Assembly (NCBI GenBank): GCA_964506245.1
Contig: CAZDKK010000009.1
Location: 1 to 64,000 of the forward strand
DNA length: 64,000 nucleotides
Direction of reading: 5' to 3'
From: CAZDKK01 sp964506245
GTDB taxonomy: Bacteria; Eisenbacteria; RBG-16-71-46; CAIMUX01; WJJG01
The position numbers were made by a program, and so were the translations under genes. A model generated the notes under the pieces. The model worked only from the letters and a program-made list of their open reading frames with translations. It had not been told where the DNA came from and made no database searches. Of this stretch, positions 38,410 through 46,973 are shown in pieces (the first letter of the stretch is position 1; each line of letters opens with the position of its first letter).

Positions 38410-39693
38410 TCACACAATCCCCCGGAGCACCTCGATCAGCCGCTCGATCTCCTCGAGCGTGTTGTAGTGCACCAGGCTGACCCGGACGACCCCATCCTCG
38501 GGGTCGAGCCCCAGCGCCTCGCAGAGGCGCCAGGCGTACATGTGCCCGTGTCGGATAGCGAAGCCGGTCCGATCGACCTCAGCCACGATCTCGCGCGATG
38601 ACTTGCGCGCGTGGACGAAGCTGACGGTGCCGACGCGATGGGAATCGACATCCGGTGATCCGATGAGTCTCACATCCGGCGTCTCACGCAGGTAGCCGAT
38701 CAGCCGCTCGAGCGGCGGCCGCTCCCACGCCTCCATCCGCGCGTAGGCCCGCTCCACCACCGCGCGATCGCACTTGGCCGGCTCATCTCGCCCGGCCGCA
38801 TCCGTGCTCGGCCGCACCTCGTCCCCCGCCACGCGCCGCAGATACGCACCCAGGGCGAGCAGCCCCGCGCACCCCTCGTGGCTCGGCCCGCCGGGCTCGA
38901 ACTTGTACACGAGCTGGTCCTCAGGGATGAAGAAGTGGTTGGCGCCCGGCAGCGCGGCCAATGCCTCCCGCCGGCCGTAGAGCACGGCCATGTGGGGCCC
39001 ATAGACCTTGTAGGCCGAGTAGACGTACCAATCGACGCCCCAGCGGGCCAGGTCGATCGCACGATGGGGGGCATAGGCAACGCCATCGGCCACGACGGCC
39101 GCGCCGGCCCGGTGCGCCTCGGCCGTGACCTGGGCCAGATCGACGATGCTCCCGAGCAGGTTCGAGACGTGCGGCAGGCAGACGAGGGCCGTGCGAGGGG
39201 AGAGAAGCTCCCTGAGGCCCTCCAGCGGGCAGGCGAAGGTCCGCGGATCCATCCGCCACCAGCGCACGACGAGGCCCTGGCGCTCGAGCCGCTTCCAGGG
39301 GCCGAGGTTCGCCTCGTGCCCCGTCTCGGCCAGGATGATCTCCTGGCCCGGGCGCAGGAGGCGTCCCATGGAGGCAGCGAGCATGTTGAGGAGCACCGTG
39401 CTCGAGGGGCCCAGGATCGCCTCGTGGTCCCTGGCGTTCCCGAAGATGCGGGCGAAGACGTGGGCAGCCTCCACGACCTCGGTGGCCCGCTGTGACAGCG
39501 GGTGGCTGGCCCCGAGCTGCACGTACGACTCGCGCATGTAGGCGCGCACGGCGTCGGAGACGCAGGCGGGGACTTGCGAGCCCCCGGCGTTTTCGAGGAA
39601 GACCGTCTCGCCCGCGAGGGCCGGGAACTCCCGGCGCGTCCGGGCCTGGTGGGCGACCTCGCCCGGATCGCAGAGCGCGCGGGTGGGCACCAT
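38410..39693 (-). CDS. Class V aminotransferase, cysteine desulfurase-like
   Basis: The 427-residue PLP enzyme matches the cysteine desulfurase-like (TIGR01976-type) branch. Cofactor Lys is K229 in YSAYKVYGPHMAVLYG; D203 and H126 (ETGHEAN) occupy the expected pyridine-binding and stacking places. A proper SufS/IscS active-site cysteine loop is not obvious, so sulfur transfer is not certain; selenocysteine lyase or another beta-elimination is possible. It starts 10 bp after the YbaK gene and ends 18 bp before the methyltransferase. Confidence 0.75.
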   Translation of the reverse strand: MVPTRALCDPGEVAHQARTRREFPALAGETVFLENAGGSQVPACVSDAVRAYMRESYVQLGASHPLSQRATEVVEAAHVFARIFGNARDHEAILGPSSTVLLNMLAASMGRLLRPGQEIILAETGHEANLGPWKRLERQGLVVRWWRMDPRTFACPLEGLRELLSPRTALVCLPHVSNLLGSIVDLAQVTAEAHRAGAAVVADGVAYAPHRAIDLARWGVDWYVYSAYKVYGPHMAVLYGRREALAALPGANHFFIPEDQLVYKFEPGGPSHEGCAGLLALGAYLRRVAGDEVRPSTDAAGRDEPAKCDRAVVERAYARMEAWERPPLERLIGYLRETPDVRLIGSPDVDSHRVGTVSFVHARKSSREIVAEVDRTGFAIRHGHMYAWRLCEALGLDPEDGVVRVSLVHYNTLEEIERLIEVLRGIV

Positions 39694-39703
39694 GTCCGTC
39701 CCC

Positions 39704-40186
39704 CTATTCCTCCTCGTCGCCCTTGGTCAGCTCGACCAACCGCGGCCGGGTCAACCGGACCAGGTCGTCCGCCTTCACGACGAACGACTCATCGGTGCTG
39801 CCCGCGGTGAAGGCCACTTCTCGATTGGCGCCCACCCGCGGATCCATGAGGACCGGCAGCCCGAACAGACCCCCGAGCGGGGGCACCTCCCCCGGGCGGC
39901 AGCCGGTCATCTCGAGCAGCTCTTGCGCCCGCGCGAAGCGGACGTTGTGTGTCCCCAGGGCCCGGTGCAGCTTCGGCGACGACAGCTTCCGGTCTCCCGG
40001 GATCACGAGGAGGCAGTAGGCGCCCGCCGCCCGCACGAGCAGCGTCTTGGCCCCCGCTGCCGCAGGCATGCCGCGCTGCTCGGCGATCCGCAGGCTGCCC
40101 ACGGCCGGCGCGTGTCGAATCGTGCGGTAGTCGATGCCGGCCGCCGCCAGTTCGGCAACCACTCGCTCGCGGATGGAGGCCGTCAT
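39704..40186 (-). CDS. YbaK/EbsC-type aminoacyl-tRNA deacylase
   Basis: The 160-residue YbaK-domain protein is a trans-editing factor of the family that hydrolyses mischarged Cys- or Ala-tRNA(Pro). The characteristic AKTLLVRAAGAYCLLVIPGD region with the conserved lysine is present, as is GLFGLPVLMDPRV. It is cytoplasmic. It sits 13 bp downstream of lactate permease and 10 bp upstream of the cysteine desulfurase-like gene. Pairing of a Cys-tRNA editor with a cysteine-metabolising enzyme could be meaningful but may be chance. Confidence 0.82.
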   Translation of the reverse strand: MTASIRERVVAELAAAGIDYRTIRHAPAVGSLRIAEQRGMPAAAGAKTLLVRAAGAYCLLVIPGDRKLSSPKLHRALGTHNVRFARAQELLEMTGCRPGEVPPLGGLFGLPVLMDPRVGANREVAFTAGSTDESFVVKADDLVRLTRPRLVELTKGDEEE

Positions 40187-40199
40187 GGCACGCCAGCCC

Positions 40200-41792
40200 C
40201 TACCCGTGCAGCACCCAGATCAACGTGGCGACCGCCGCCAGCAGCGTGATGCACAGGCTGATGATCGTCGTCGAGCGCAGGACGCGCCCCTCCTCCCCGA
40301 TCCGGTCGATGATGGCAGCCGCGTTCTGCAGCTTGGCCGGGGAGATCACCGAGGCCAGCCCCCCGCCGATCCCGCCGGCCGCCGCCAGCAGCAGGCCGAC
40401 CGACATCGGCTTGCCCAGCGCGGTCGCCGTCTCGACGTGGAAGCGGCTCAGCATGGCGATGGCGCTCGTCTCCGACCCCGAGATGAAGCCCGCCAGCATC
40501 CCCAGGTAGGGCGCGGCGAACCCGTAGGCGCTCCCAAAGGCGCTCGCCGTGGCCTGGGCGAGGACGTGGACCATGTTGAGGCCCTTGTCGGCCAGGACCC
40601 AGTCGGCGTTCTTGCCCGAGTGGTTAATGACATAGGCGATCGCGAAGTAGATCGCGGCCGCCAGAACCGGCCGCGGCGCACGCTTGGCCGTGCGGCTCAG
40701 GATCGAGCGCCACTGCGCGGCGGACGGCCGGAGGAAGAACGTTGCCAGGATCGTGGAGACGAAGACCCAGGTGTAGGCCTGCCAGAAGATGCGCAGCGGG
40801 GTCGGGCGGCCGGGCACGATCGGCACGGCGATCGGGAATCTCTTGAAGAAGAGGTCGAAGAAGGGCAGCGCTTTCAGATTCACCAGGGTCGCGAAGCCGA
40901 GCAGCAGGATCCAGGGGCTCACCGCCCGCAGCATGCCCATGGTGCCCTTGACCGCATGATCCTCGGGCGTGAGGGTGGCCTCGTCGTAGACGGGCAGCCG
41001 CCGCACCGCGAGCACCAGCGCGAAGCAGAGGATGATAGCGAGTCCGGCCACCACGCCCGTCAGCGGCACGAGGTCCGCAGCCGCCATCATGTGGCACACG
41101 CCCCAGGCGACCAGGCCCGTCAGGACCGCCGGCAGGAATCCCTGGGCCAGCATCCGCCCCCGGCCGACGATCCAGAACATGCCCAGCGCGATCCCGGCGG
41201 TGACCATCGGAATGTAGCGCGCGAAGAGGAAACCCGCCTGCTGCAAGGTCAGCTCGACCCCCGCCTCCCGCGCGATCGGGGCGAGCGCGTCGGTGTAAAC
41301 CACCGCGGGGATGGCCAGCAGGGCGTAGGTGCAGAGGCTGTCGTAACCGATCGCCGGCAGGGCGATGGCGACGAAGCTGGAGTAGCCCAGGGCGATCATG
41401 ATGGGGGGCAGGATCGACACGGGCGTCGCCCCGAGGGCGGTGATCAGCGTGCCAAACCCGACGTTGATCATGAGGATCTGCGCGATCCGGTCGCGGGGCG
41501 AGACCGCCTTCATGGCGACCACGATCCGCCGGACGGCGCCCGTCTCGATCATGAAGGTCATCTGGAAGATGCTCGCGGCGACCATCAGGCTGATGGAGAA
41601 GGAGCCGAGGATGCCGTCCAGCGAGGCCAGCCCCAGGACAAGCGGGGCGGTGTGGAAGTAGAGCCCGGCCACCAGGATCGTGACCACCCATCCGATCAGG
41701 CCGGCAACGTCGGCCGCGGTGCGCCGCAGGAGCAGGAGCAGGAAGATGACGATCACGGGCAGCACCGAGAGCAGGACACTGAGGGCTTCCAT
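40200..41792 (-). CDS. L-lactate permease family transporter
   Basis: A 530-residue polytopic protein of the LctP family. It has an N-terminal hydrophobic stretch (LLSVLPVIVIFLLLLL), then about a dozen helices, including GFGTLITALGATPVSILPPIMIALGYS and the late FGAAYGFAAPY-like GSAYGFAAPYLGMLAGFISGSE region typical of lactate/glycolate permeases. It imports lactate or a similar monocarboxylate with protons. ATG at 41792 follows GGGGGGAG; the frame is open further upstream, but that part would be antisense to the Lys/Ala-rich gene and is not coding. It is first of a four-gene operon. Confidence 0.88.
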   Translation of the reverse strand: MEALSVLLSVLPVIVIFLLLLLRRTAADVAGLIGWVVTILVAGLYFHTAPLVLGLASLDGILGSFSISLMVAASIFQMTFMIETGAVRRIVVAMKAVSPRDRIAQILMINVGFGTLITALGATPVSILPPIMIALGYSSFVAIALPAIGYDSLCTYALLAIPAVVYTDALAPIAREAGVELTLQQAGFLFARYIPMVTAGIALGMFWIVGRGRMLAQGFLPAVLTGLVAWGVCHMMAAADLVPLTGVVAGLAIILCFALVLAVRRLPVYDEATLTPEDHAVKGTMGMLRAVSPWILLLGFATLVNLKALPFFDLFFKRFPIAVPIVPGRPTPLRIFWQAYTWVFVSTILATFFLRPSAAQWRSILSRTAKRAPRPVLAAAIYFAIAYVINHSGKNADWVLADKGLNMVHVLAQATASAFGSAYGFAAPYLGMLAGFISGSETSAIAMLSRFHVETATALGKPMSVGLLLAAAGGIGGGLASVISPAKLQNAAAIIDRIGEEGRVLRSTTIISLCITLLAAVATLIWVLHG

Positions 41793-41917
41793 GGATCTTG
41801 GCTCCCCCCGCCGGGCCGAGCACTGTCCCGGGCCGAGCGGCATCGATGGACGGCTCGCTCTGGGTCGGTTCGATGGGGCGAAAGATAGCCGAGCGAACTT
41901 AAAAGTGCGACTACCCA

Positions 41918-41945
41918 TTGACAAATATCGCGATCTGATTATTCT
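41918..41945 (+). promoter_or_regulatory. Sigma-70-like promoter of the Lys/Ala-rich gene
   Basis: A perfect TTGACA (41918-41923) and TATTCT (41940-41945) are 16 nt apart in an AT-rich patch within very GC-rich surroundings. The mini-gene's start is 43 nt downstream. This is the most consensus-like promoter in the window. Confidence 0.7.
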
Positions 41946-41988
41946 GCGCGCGTTGGTTGTCACAAACCAAGGAATGGAGGGTATGGAG

Positions 41989-42105
41989 ATGGCCTGCGGA
42001 AAGACACACATGGTGAAGAAGGCCAAGAAGAAGGCCGCCAAGAAGAGGGTCGCGAAGAAGAAGGTCGCCAAGAAAAGGACGGCCAAGAAGAGGGCCAAGA
42101 AGTAG
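41989..42105 (+). CDS. Lys/Ala-rich 38-residue basic protein (histone-H1-tail-like)
   Basis: The product begins MACGKTHMVKK and continues with AAKK, VAKKK, VAKKRTAKKR and similar short repeats; over half the residues are Lys or Arg. There are three in-frame ATGs (41974, 41983, 41989). Only the last has a proper site, GGAGG at 41976-41980, 8 nt ahead, and it gives 38 residues. The composition recalls H1-like tails of AlgP, Hc1/Hc2 and other bacterial nucleoid proteins; DNA or RNA binding is inferred. The gene has a strong promoter and a candidate terminator and is divergent from the lactate permease, so it is probably an independent unit. Confidence 0.6.
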   Translation: MACGKTHMVKKAKKKAAKKRVAKKKVAKKRTAKKRAKK

Positions 42106-42141
42106 TCAGCGTACTTCGTCTTGGGTATCCCGAGCAGGCGG

Positions 42142-42181
42142 CTCCGGTTTCAGGTCACGCACGCGATTTCCTGAACCGGAG
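42142..42181 (+). terminator. Hairpin after the Lys/Ala-rich gene
   Basis: CTCCGGTTTCAGG and CCTGAACCGGAG pair over 12 bp with one bulged T and a 15-nt loop, starting 36 nt after the stop. A T-containing tail (TCGTCGCTTTCT) follows. It also precedes the S41-like gene by 50 bp. Confidence 0.5.
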
Positions 42182-42230
42182 TCGTCGCTTTCTGACCCCC
42201 CAAAGTCGCGGCGGAGAAGGACAAGCTGGG

Positions 42231-44120
42231 ATGATGCGCTGGCGTTCCCTGCTCATCGGCCTGACGGCCGCCGGCCTAGCGATCGCGGCGCCGCGCGGCG
42301 CCGATCCGGCCGACGAACCCGCGCGGCCCGCCTCGGAGCCGGTCGACGAGCCCGCGCGGCCGCTGACCACCCGCGGCCTCGAGAACCTGCTCGCCTTCAG
42401 CCGGCTCTTCGGCTTCGTGCGCTACTTCCATCCCAGCGATCTCGCGGCAAGTGCCGACTGGAACCGCTTCGCCCTGGATGGCGTGCGCGAGGTGGAGAGC
42501 GCGGCGACGCCCGAGGAGCTGGCCGTGACGCTCAACCGGCTCTTCCGCCCGATCGCACCCGCGGTGAGCGCGTTCACGACGGTGGGCGACATGCCCTCCC
42601 TCCCCCGCTCGGAGCCGCCCGACGACCCATCGCGCGCTCGGATTGTCGCCTGGCGTCACGCCGGCCCCATCCCCGGCGAGCCCGGATCGGGCTGCCGCTC
42701 CGAGCGCATCCATCTCGGCCCGCCCGCTGACCTTGACAGCCTCGCGCCCCTCGGCCTGCCCGATCCGCGCGATCCGTGGGTGACCGATCTCACCCACGGC
42801 ATCTCGTGCATCGTGCCGCTGGCTCTCTATGCCGACGACGGGGGCACGCTGCCGCGCCCCTCGGCGCAGTCACAGCTCCTCGCCGCGCCCCGCTCCGCTG
42901 ACTTCACGCCGTCGGGGAACGACCGCGCGACGCGGCTGGCAACGGTCGTGGTAGCCTGGAACGCCATCCAGCAGTTCTACCCCTACTTCGCCGAGGTGCC
43001 GGCGCACTGGCCGAGCACGCTCGCTCAGACCCTGGCGCAGGCGGCCGCCGTTCCGGACGAGCGCACCTTCCTGCTCGCGCTCGAACACATGCTCGCGGAG
43101 CTGCGCGATGGGCAGGCCGGTGCCCGATGCGACCGATTGCCGCCCGCGGGGCAGGTGCCCCTGCAGTGGGCATGGGTGGAGCGCTCGCTGGTGGTCACGC
43201 GCTGCGGGCCTGGTGCACCCGGGGAGGTGCGCCCGGGCGACGTCGTGACCGCGCTCGACGGGCTGCCGGTCGATCAGGTGGTCGCCGCAGCCGAGGCGAT
43301 CGTCTCGGCTGCCACGCCGGCTGCTCGCCGCCTTGGCGCGCTGCGCGAGCTGCGTCTCGGACCCGCCGGGCGCACGGCGCGGATAGAGCTGGAGCACATC
43401 GATGGGTCGGCGGCAACCGTGGAGGTGCAGCTCCTCGGACCGGGAGACGCGCAGACCGGCAGCGCGGAGCTACGTGACGCGCCGGCCCGGCAGCTCTCCG
43501 AGGTGGCCTCGGGCATCCGCTACTGCGATCTGCACGGGGTGGACGACGACTCGCTGCGTGCGCTGCTGCCCGAGCTGGTCGCGGCGGCGGCAGTGGTGTT
43601 CGATCTGCGGGGCGGGGCGGGCGGCTGCGCCGTCCTCGAGCATCTCATCGACGAGCCCATCGGCTACGCGCGCTGGCAGCAGCTCGTGGTCACCCGGCCC
43701 GATCGCAAGGGGATCAGCTTCCGGCCTTCCGCGTGGGAACGCAGGCCGGCCGAGCCGCGCATCCGTGGCCGCGCGGCCTTCCTCACCGGCGCCGGGACCG
43801 TCGGTCGCGCCGAGACCATCGTGAGCGCGGCAACCCACTTCGGGCTGGCCGAGACCGTGGGCGAGCCGACCGGGGGCACAGATGGCGAGGTAGTGAGCCT
43901 GCCGCTCCCGGGCGGATACGAGGTCTACTTCACGGGAACGAAGGCGCTCAATCCCGACGGATCGCGCCATCACGGCGCGGGCCTGCGCCCGACGATTCCA
44001 GCCGGGCGCACGCGCGCGGGGATCGCCGCCGGGCGCGACGAGGTGCTCGAGCGGGCGATCGAGGTGCTGCGCGAGGGGTCATCCCGCGAACGCGACCGCT
44101 CCGCTCCCGTCGATCGTTGA
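42231..44120 (+). CDS. S41 (C-terminal processing) peptidase-like protein, probably inactive
   Basis: The 629-residue secreted protein has a signal peptide (about 1-21) and the layout of a predatory group of S41 tail-specific proteases: VVAWNAIQQFYPYF at about 240, a PDZ-like domain at about 305-405 and the S41 core at about 450-600 with VFDLRGGAGG and VGEPTGGTDGEV. Where homologues have nucleophile Ser (xSxAES), this protein has TVGRAET with G525. The LxDGH motif before the PDZ domain reads LRDGQ. Both changes argue against proteolysis; it may be a non-enzymatic binding protein. It ends 20 bp from a convergent gene. Confidence 0.7.
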   Translation: MMRWRSLLIGLTAAGLAIAAPRGADPADEPARPASEPVDEPARPLTTRGLENLLAFSRLFGFVRYFHPSDLAASADWNRFALDGVREVESAATPEELAVTLNRLFRPIAPAVSAFTTVGDMPSLPRSEPPDDPSRARIVAWRHAGPIPGEPGSGCRSERIHLGPPADLDSLAPLGLPDPRDPWVTDLTHGISCIVPLALYADDGGTLPRPSAQSQLLAAPRSADFTPSGNDRATRLATVVVAWNAIQQFYPYFAEVPAHWPSTLAQTLAQAAAVPDERTFLLALEHMLAELRDGQAGARCDRLPPAGQVPLQWAWVERSLVVTRCGPGAPGEVRPGDVVTALDGLPVDQVVAAAEAIVSAATPAARRLGALRELRLGPAGRTARIELEHIDGSAATVEVQLLGPGDAQTGSAELRDAPARQLSEVASGIRYCDLHGVDDDSLRALLPELVAAAAVVFDLRGGAGGCAVLEHLIDEPIGYARWQQLVVTRPDRKGISFRPSAWERRPAEPRIRGRAAFLTGAGTVGRAETIVSAATHFGLAETVGEPTGGTDGEVVSLPLPGGYEVYFTGTKALNPDGSRHHGAGLRPTIPAGRTRAGIAAGRDEVLERAIEVLREGSSRERDRSAPVDR

Positions 44121-44140
44121 ACCGGTCCCTCGGGTCCACC

Positions 44141-44995
44141 TCACCAGAGGGCCTTGATCGCACCCCAGCTCCGCGACTCGACCGGCGTGGGTGGCACGAA
44201 GGCTCCGACCAGAACCGGCGGCGAATCCACGGTCCAGATCTCCCCGGCGCAGGTGAGGGCGTACCCCGGCCCCGTGTTCCAGATGGGCCCGATCAGCAGG
44301 CCACACCACTCGTGCCCGGGCGGGAGCGCAAGATGGAGCGTCGGCGGATAGGGTCCCCAGCCGTGAGCCCAGATCTCGCCGTCCGACTTCAAGGCGAGGA
44401 ACGTACCCGACATCCCATAGGTTCGGGAGAACCCGACCCAGGGTCCCGGACCGAAGGTGCCCGCCTGATCGCATCCCTCCCAGGTCCCCTGGGCGGTGTC
44501 TCCGGACTCCACGGTGGCGAAGAACGAATCGTCCGCGTTGGCGATGCTGATCCACCGCCCCGGAAGGCAAGGCCCGAAGTCGGCCAGGAGCTGCACGGGT
44601 TCGTACAAGCTCCAGATCTCTCCCTCACAGGTGATCACGTACGAGGGCCAGATGTCCGGGTGCTGCTGCAGGGCGCACCATTCGCGATCCGGCGGCAGCG
44701 CCCGGTAGAGGCTGGCTGCGCCGGTGGATGCGTCCATGGCCCAGACCTGCCCGTCCGGCCGGAGCGCGAGGAGCTGCTCGTCGTGTCTACCGAAGGAGAC
44801 CCATGGTCCCACCCCCATCGATCCGGCAAACTCGGTGGTGCCGGTGGCTGGGATGTAGCGATACACATCACCGCTCGTGCTCATCCCCAGGAACTCGTCG
44901 TTGACCTGCCAGAGGGCGATCCAGGTCTCCGCCTCGGCGGGGTTGCATGGGATCAGGAGCAGGAGGAAAGCCAGCAGCGGAAGTGCAGTTCTCAT
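44141..44995 (-). CDS. Secreted Trp-rich repeat protein, unknown function
   Basis: The 284-residue protein has a signal peptide (about 1-22, ending NPAEAE). Repeats of about 45 residues follow, with Trp-Gly and 'GEIW' type motifs (GDVYRY, GQVWAM, GEIWSL, GEIWAH, GEIWTV) suggesting a small beta-propeller. There are recurring cysteines (HEWCGL, REWCAL, ITCEGE, LTCAGE) that may form disulfides. No catalytic residues are evident. AAAGGAGAGG 6 nt upstream selects the ATG at 44995. Confidence 0.6.
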   Translation of the reverse strand: MRTALPLLAFLLLLIPCNPAEAETWIALWQVNDEFLGMSTSGDVYRYIPATGTTEFAGSMGVGPWVSFGRHDEQLLALRPDGQVWAMDASTGAASLYRALPPDREWCALQQHPDIWPSYVITCEGEIWSLYEPVQLLADFGPCLPGRWISIANADDSFFATVESGDTAQGTWEGCDQAGTFGPGPWVGFSRTYGMSGTFLALKSDGEIWAHGWGPYPPTLHLALPPGHEWCGLLIGPIWNTGPGYALTCAGEIWTVDSPPVLVGAFVPPTPVESRSWGAIKALW

Positions 44996-45113
44996 CACGA
45001 CCCTCTCCTTTGCTTCAGGGACTCGCATCAGGGACGGGGGAAACGTCCATCGCCAGAGAGTATACACCCGCGGGGCGACCGCGGAGGCGCGACCAGCAGC
45101 CCCGCCGGCCCGA

Positions 45114-45533
45114 CTACTCGGTCGTGTTAAAGGTGTATGAGACCACCACCCCGCGATCGTCGAAGCGCAGGACGAGGTCGGTCGTCTCGGCCTCACCGAA
45201 GAGACGGTAGCGGTAGCGCCCGTAGGTCCAGGTGACCCGGCCATCCTCGATCCCCGTCCGCCACGGAGGGCCGAAGAGCGTGCGGATCTCGTCCTGGGTC
45301 GTCTCGTTCATCCGGATGCGTGAGACGGACTCGACGGGGAAGGCGCGGCCCACGGTCGCGCACCCGGCCGGCATGAGCAGGAGCGAGGCGAGCGACAGGA
45401 GCAAGACGGGCAAGAAAAGAGCCCCCGGATGGTGCCGGAGGCTCGTGGGCTTCGGATTCAATCTGTGGTGCGTGGGATTCCCCGCGGTTCTCCTACCTCG
45501 TGGCCACCCGAGATGGCTGCATCTGGAATTCAT
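45114..45533 (-). CDS. BamE/SmpA-like lipoprotein
   Basis: A lipoprotein signal ending LLLMPAGC is followed by about 80 residues with the BamE/SmpA pattern: SRIRMNETTQDEIRTLFGPPWR, then TYGRYRYRLFGEAE and LVLRFDDRGVVVSY. BamE-type proteins assist outer-membrane protein assembly, but many small lipoproteins share the fold, so the role is unproven. The start is uncertain: ATG at 45533 overlaps the upstream gene by 41 nt; TTG at 45461 and a later TTG are alternatives giving a more normal signal peptide. It lies directly downstream of the PEGA-like lipoprotein. Confidence 0.6.
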   Translation of the reverse strand: MNSRCSHLGWPRGRRTAGNPTHHRLNPKPTSLRHHPGALFLPVLLLSLASLLLMPAGCATVGRAFPVESVSRIRMNETTQDEIRTLFGPPWRTGIEDGRVTWTYGRYRYRLFGEAETTDLVLRFDDRGVVVSYTFNTTE

Positions 45534-45876
45534 AGATCTGAACCTTCCCTGGTTCCGCCCGGACGAGGATGTCGATCGGCTCGTAGCCGGGCGCCTCGAT
45601 GCGCATGTCCCAGAAGCCTGCCTGAAGATCGCCGCGGTAGGGGGTCGTCCCGACCGCCCAGTACTCGCCCCGGACGCGGGGCGGCGAGGCCGGGTCGCTG
45701 TCCTCCCGTTCCATTCGCTCCTTCAGGTAGACGAGGGCATTGCCCGGATCGGTGATCACCTGCACGTTGGACACCTTCTTCGTGGCAAAAGGTCCCACCG
45801 CGCAACCACCGATCAGCACTACGAGCAGCGCGATCGGGAGGATTCGGGCGGCAACGCTCAGCGTTTCGCGTCTCAT
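45493..45876 (-). CDS. PEGA-domain-like lipoprotein
   Basis: The 127-residue protein has a lipoprotein signal (about 1-25, VVLIGGC). A PEGA-like beta-sandwich follows: VQVITDPGNALVYLKERM then VGTTPYRGDLQAGFWDMRIEAPGYEPI. PEGA domains bind peptidoglycan-associated or surface partners. The ATG at 45876 follows GGGGAGA; upstream in-frame starts have no signal sequence. It forms a small lipoprotein pair with the BamE-like gene. Confidence 0.7.
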   Translation of the reverse strand: MRRETLSVAARILPIALLVVLIGGCAVGPFATKKVSNVQVITDPGNALVYLKERMEREDSDPASPPRVRGEYWAVGTTPYRGDLQAGFWDMRIEAPGYEPIDILVRAEPGKVQIYEFQMQPSRVATR

Positions 45877-46124
45877 CTGGCTTCTCCCCGCCTGGGCCGG
45901 CATCACCCGGCCGTCGCTTCGAAGGGCACGCGCCGGCCCGGTCCGGCCTGCGCCTAGCCATTCATCGGCCGCGGGATGGATGATCTGAACCAGGGGAACG
46001 GGCCCGCCACCGAGCAGGCTGGCTCGAGGGGGCCGCGGTCGGCTTGCCAGCGCGCAATCAGGGTCGTAGACTGCGCGTCGCAACCAATAAACCGGCAAGG
46101 AGATCCGCGGACGGAGGTTCAACA

Positions 46125-46955
46125 ATGGCAAGGAAGACCAGGCCCTCGGGCAAGACCAAGATCAAGGCCGCCCGCCCGCGGGCTGCCCACGCTCGGCGTG
46201 CCCCAGCGCGCCCCGCCTACCAGCTCGACTGGCAACTGATGTCGACGCAAGAGCACGCGCGGCTGGGCTTCAAGACCGCGCTGCTCCCGCTCGGGACAAT
46301 CGAGGCCCACGCCACCGGACCGATCGGCACGGACAACTTCATCCCCGCGGCGCTCTGCCGGCGCCTCTCCGCCCGCCTCGGGATCCCGCAGCTTCCGGTC
46401 ATGCCCTACGGGCTCACCTGTTCGCTCCTCGCCTATCCGGGATCCTGCACGGTGTCGAGCGAGACGCTGGCGGCGTTCCTGCTGGACGTGGGGCGATCGC
46501 TCCAGCGCAACGGTCTGGAGAACCTCATCGTGGTCAATGGCCACGGCGGGAACACGGCCACGCTGCATGAGACCGCGCATCGTCTCTTCCGCGAGACTCG
46601 GCTCCACGTTGCCGTCTTCGACTGGTGGCACGAGGTGCAGGCCCAGGCGACCGAGATTTTCGGGCCTGGCGGCATGGGTCACGCTTCGATCGACGAGATG
46701 GGCGCCCTGCTCGGGCTCTGCCCTGAGCTGAGCGAGCGCGTGCCGCGCAAGAAGGTCCCATCGTTCTACGTCTACAAGGGCCTGAAGACCTTCCCCGCGG
46801 TGCGGCCGGCGATGACCTACGATCATCCCGACGATCCGGTCGACCTCGCGCGGCTGACGCCCGAGAAGTGCGCCCAGTTCGCCGATGTCGTGGCCGCCAT
46901 GGCCGAGAAGGTGATCCAGGAGATCCTGGCGGGCTGGCGCGAGATCGGACGCTGA
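46125..46955 (+). CDS. Creatininase-family amidohydrolase
   Basis: The 276-residue enzyme has the creatininase fold signatures: ALLPLGTIEAHATGPIGTDNFI near residue 52-73 (metal-site Glu, His and Asp), VVNGHGGNTATL at about 138-150 and a late Glu in SIDEMGALLG. Family members hydrolyse cyclic or linear amides (creatinine, formamide intermediates) with two metal ions. The specific substrate is unknown. Unusual is an N-terminal extension of about 30 residues very rich in Lys and Arg (MARKTRPSGKTKIKAARPR). GGAGG 7 nt upstream supports the ATG at 46125. It converges with a DUF3857 gene 18 bp away. Confidence 0.8.
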   Translation: MARKTRPSGKTKIKAARPRAAHARRAPARPAYQLDWQLMSTQEHARLGFKTALLPLGTIEAHATGPIGTDNFIPAALCRRLSARLGIPQLPVMPYGLTCSLLAYPGSCTVSSETLAAFLLDVGRSLQRNGLENLIVVNGHGGNTATLHETAHRLFRETRLHVAVFDWWHEVQAQATEIFGPGGMGHASIDEMGALLGLCPELSERVPRKKVPSFYVYKGLKTFPAVRPAMTYDHPDDPVDLARLTPEKCAQFADVVAAMAEKVIQEILAGWREIGR

Positions 46956-46973
46956 GAAGGGGCGCGCCCGTGC

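Noticed and set aside
41793..42098. N-terminal extension of the lactate permease to about 632 residues
   Set aside because: The extension is antisense to the Lys/Ala-rich gene and explains its Phe/Leu-rich sequence; the ATG at 41792 has a good ribosome site and a normal LctP N-terminus.
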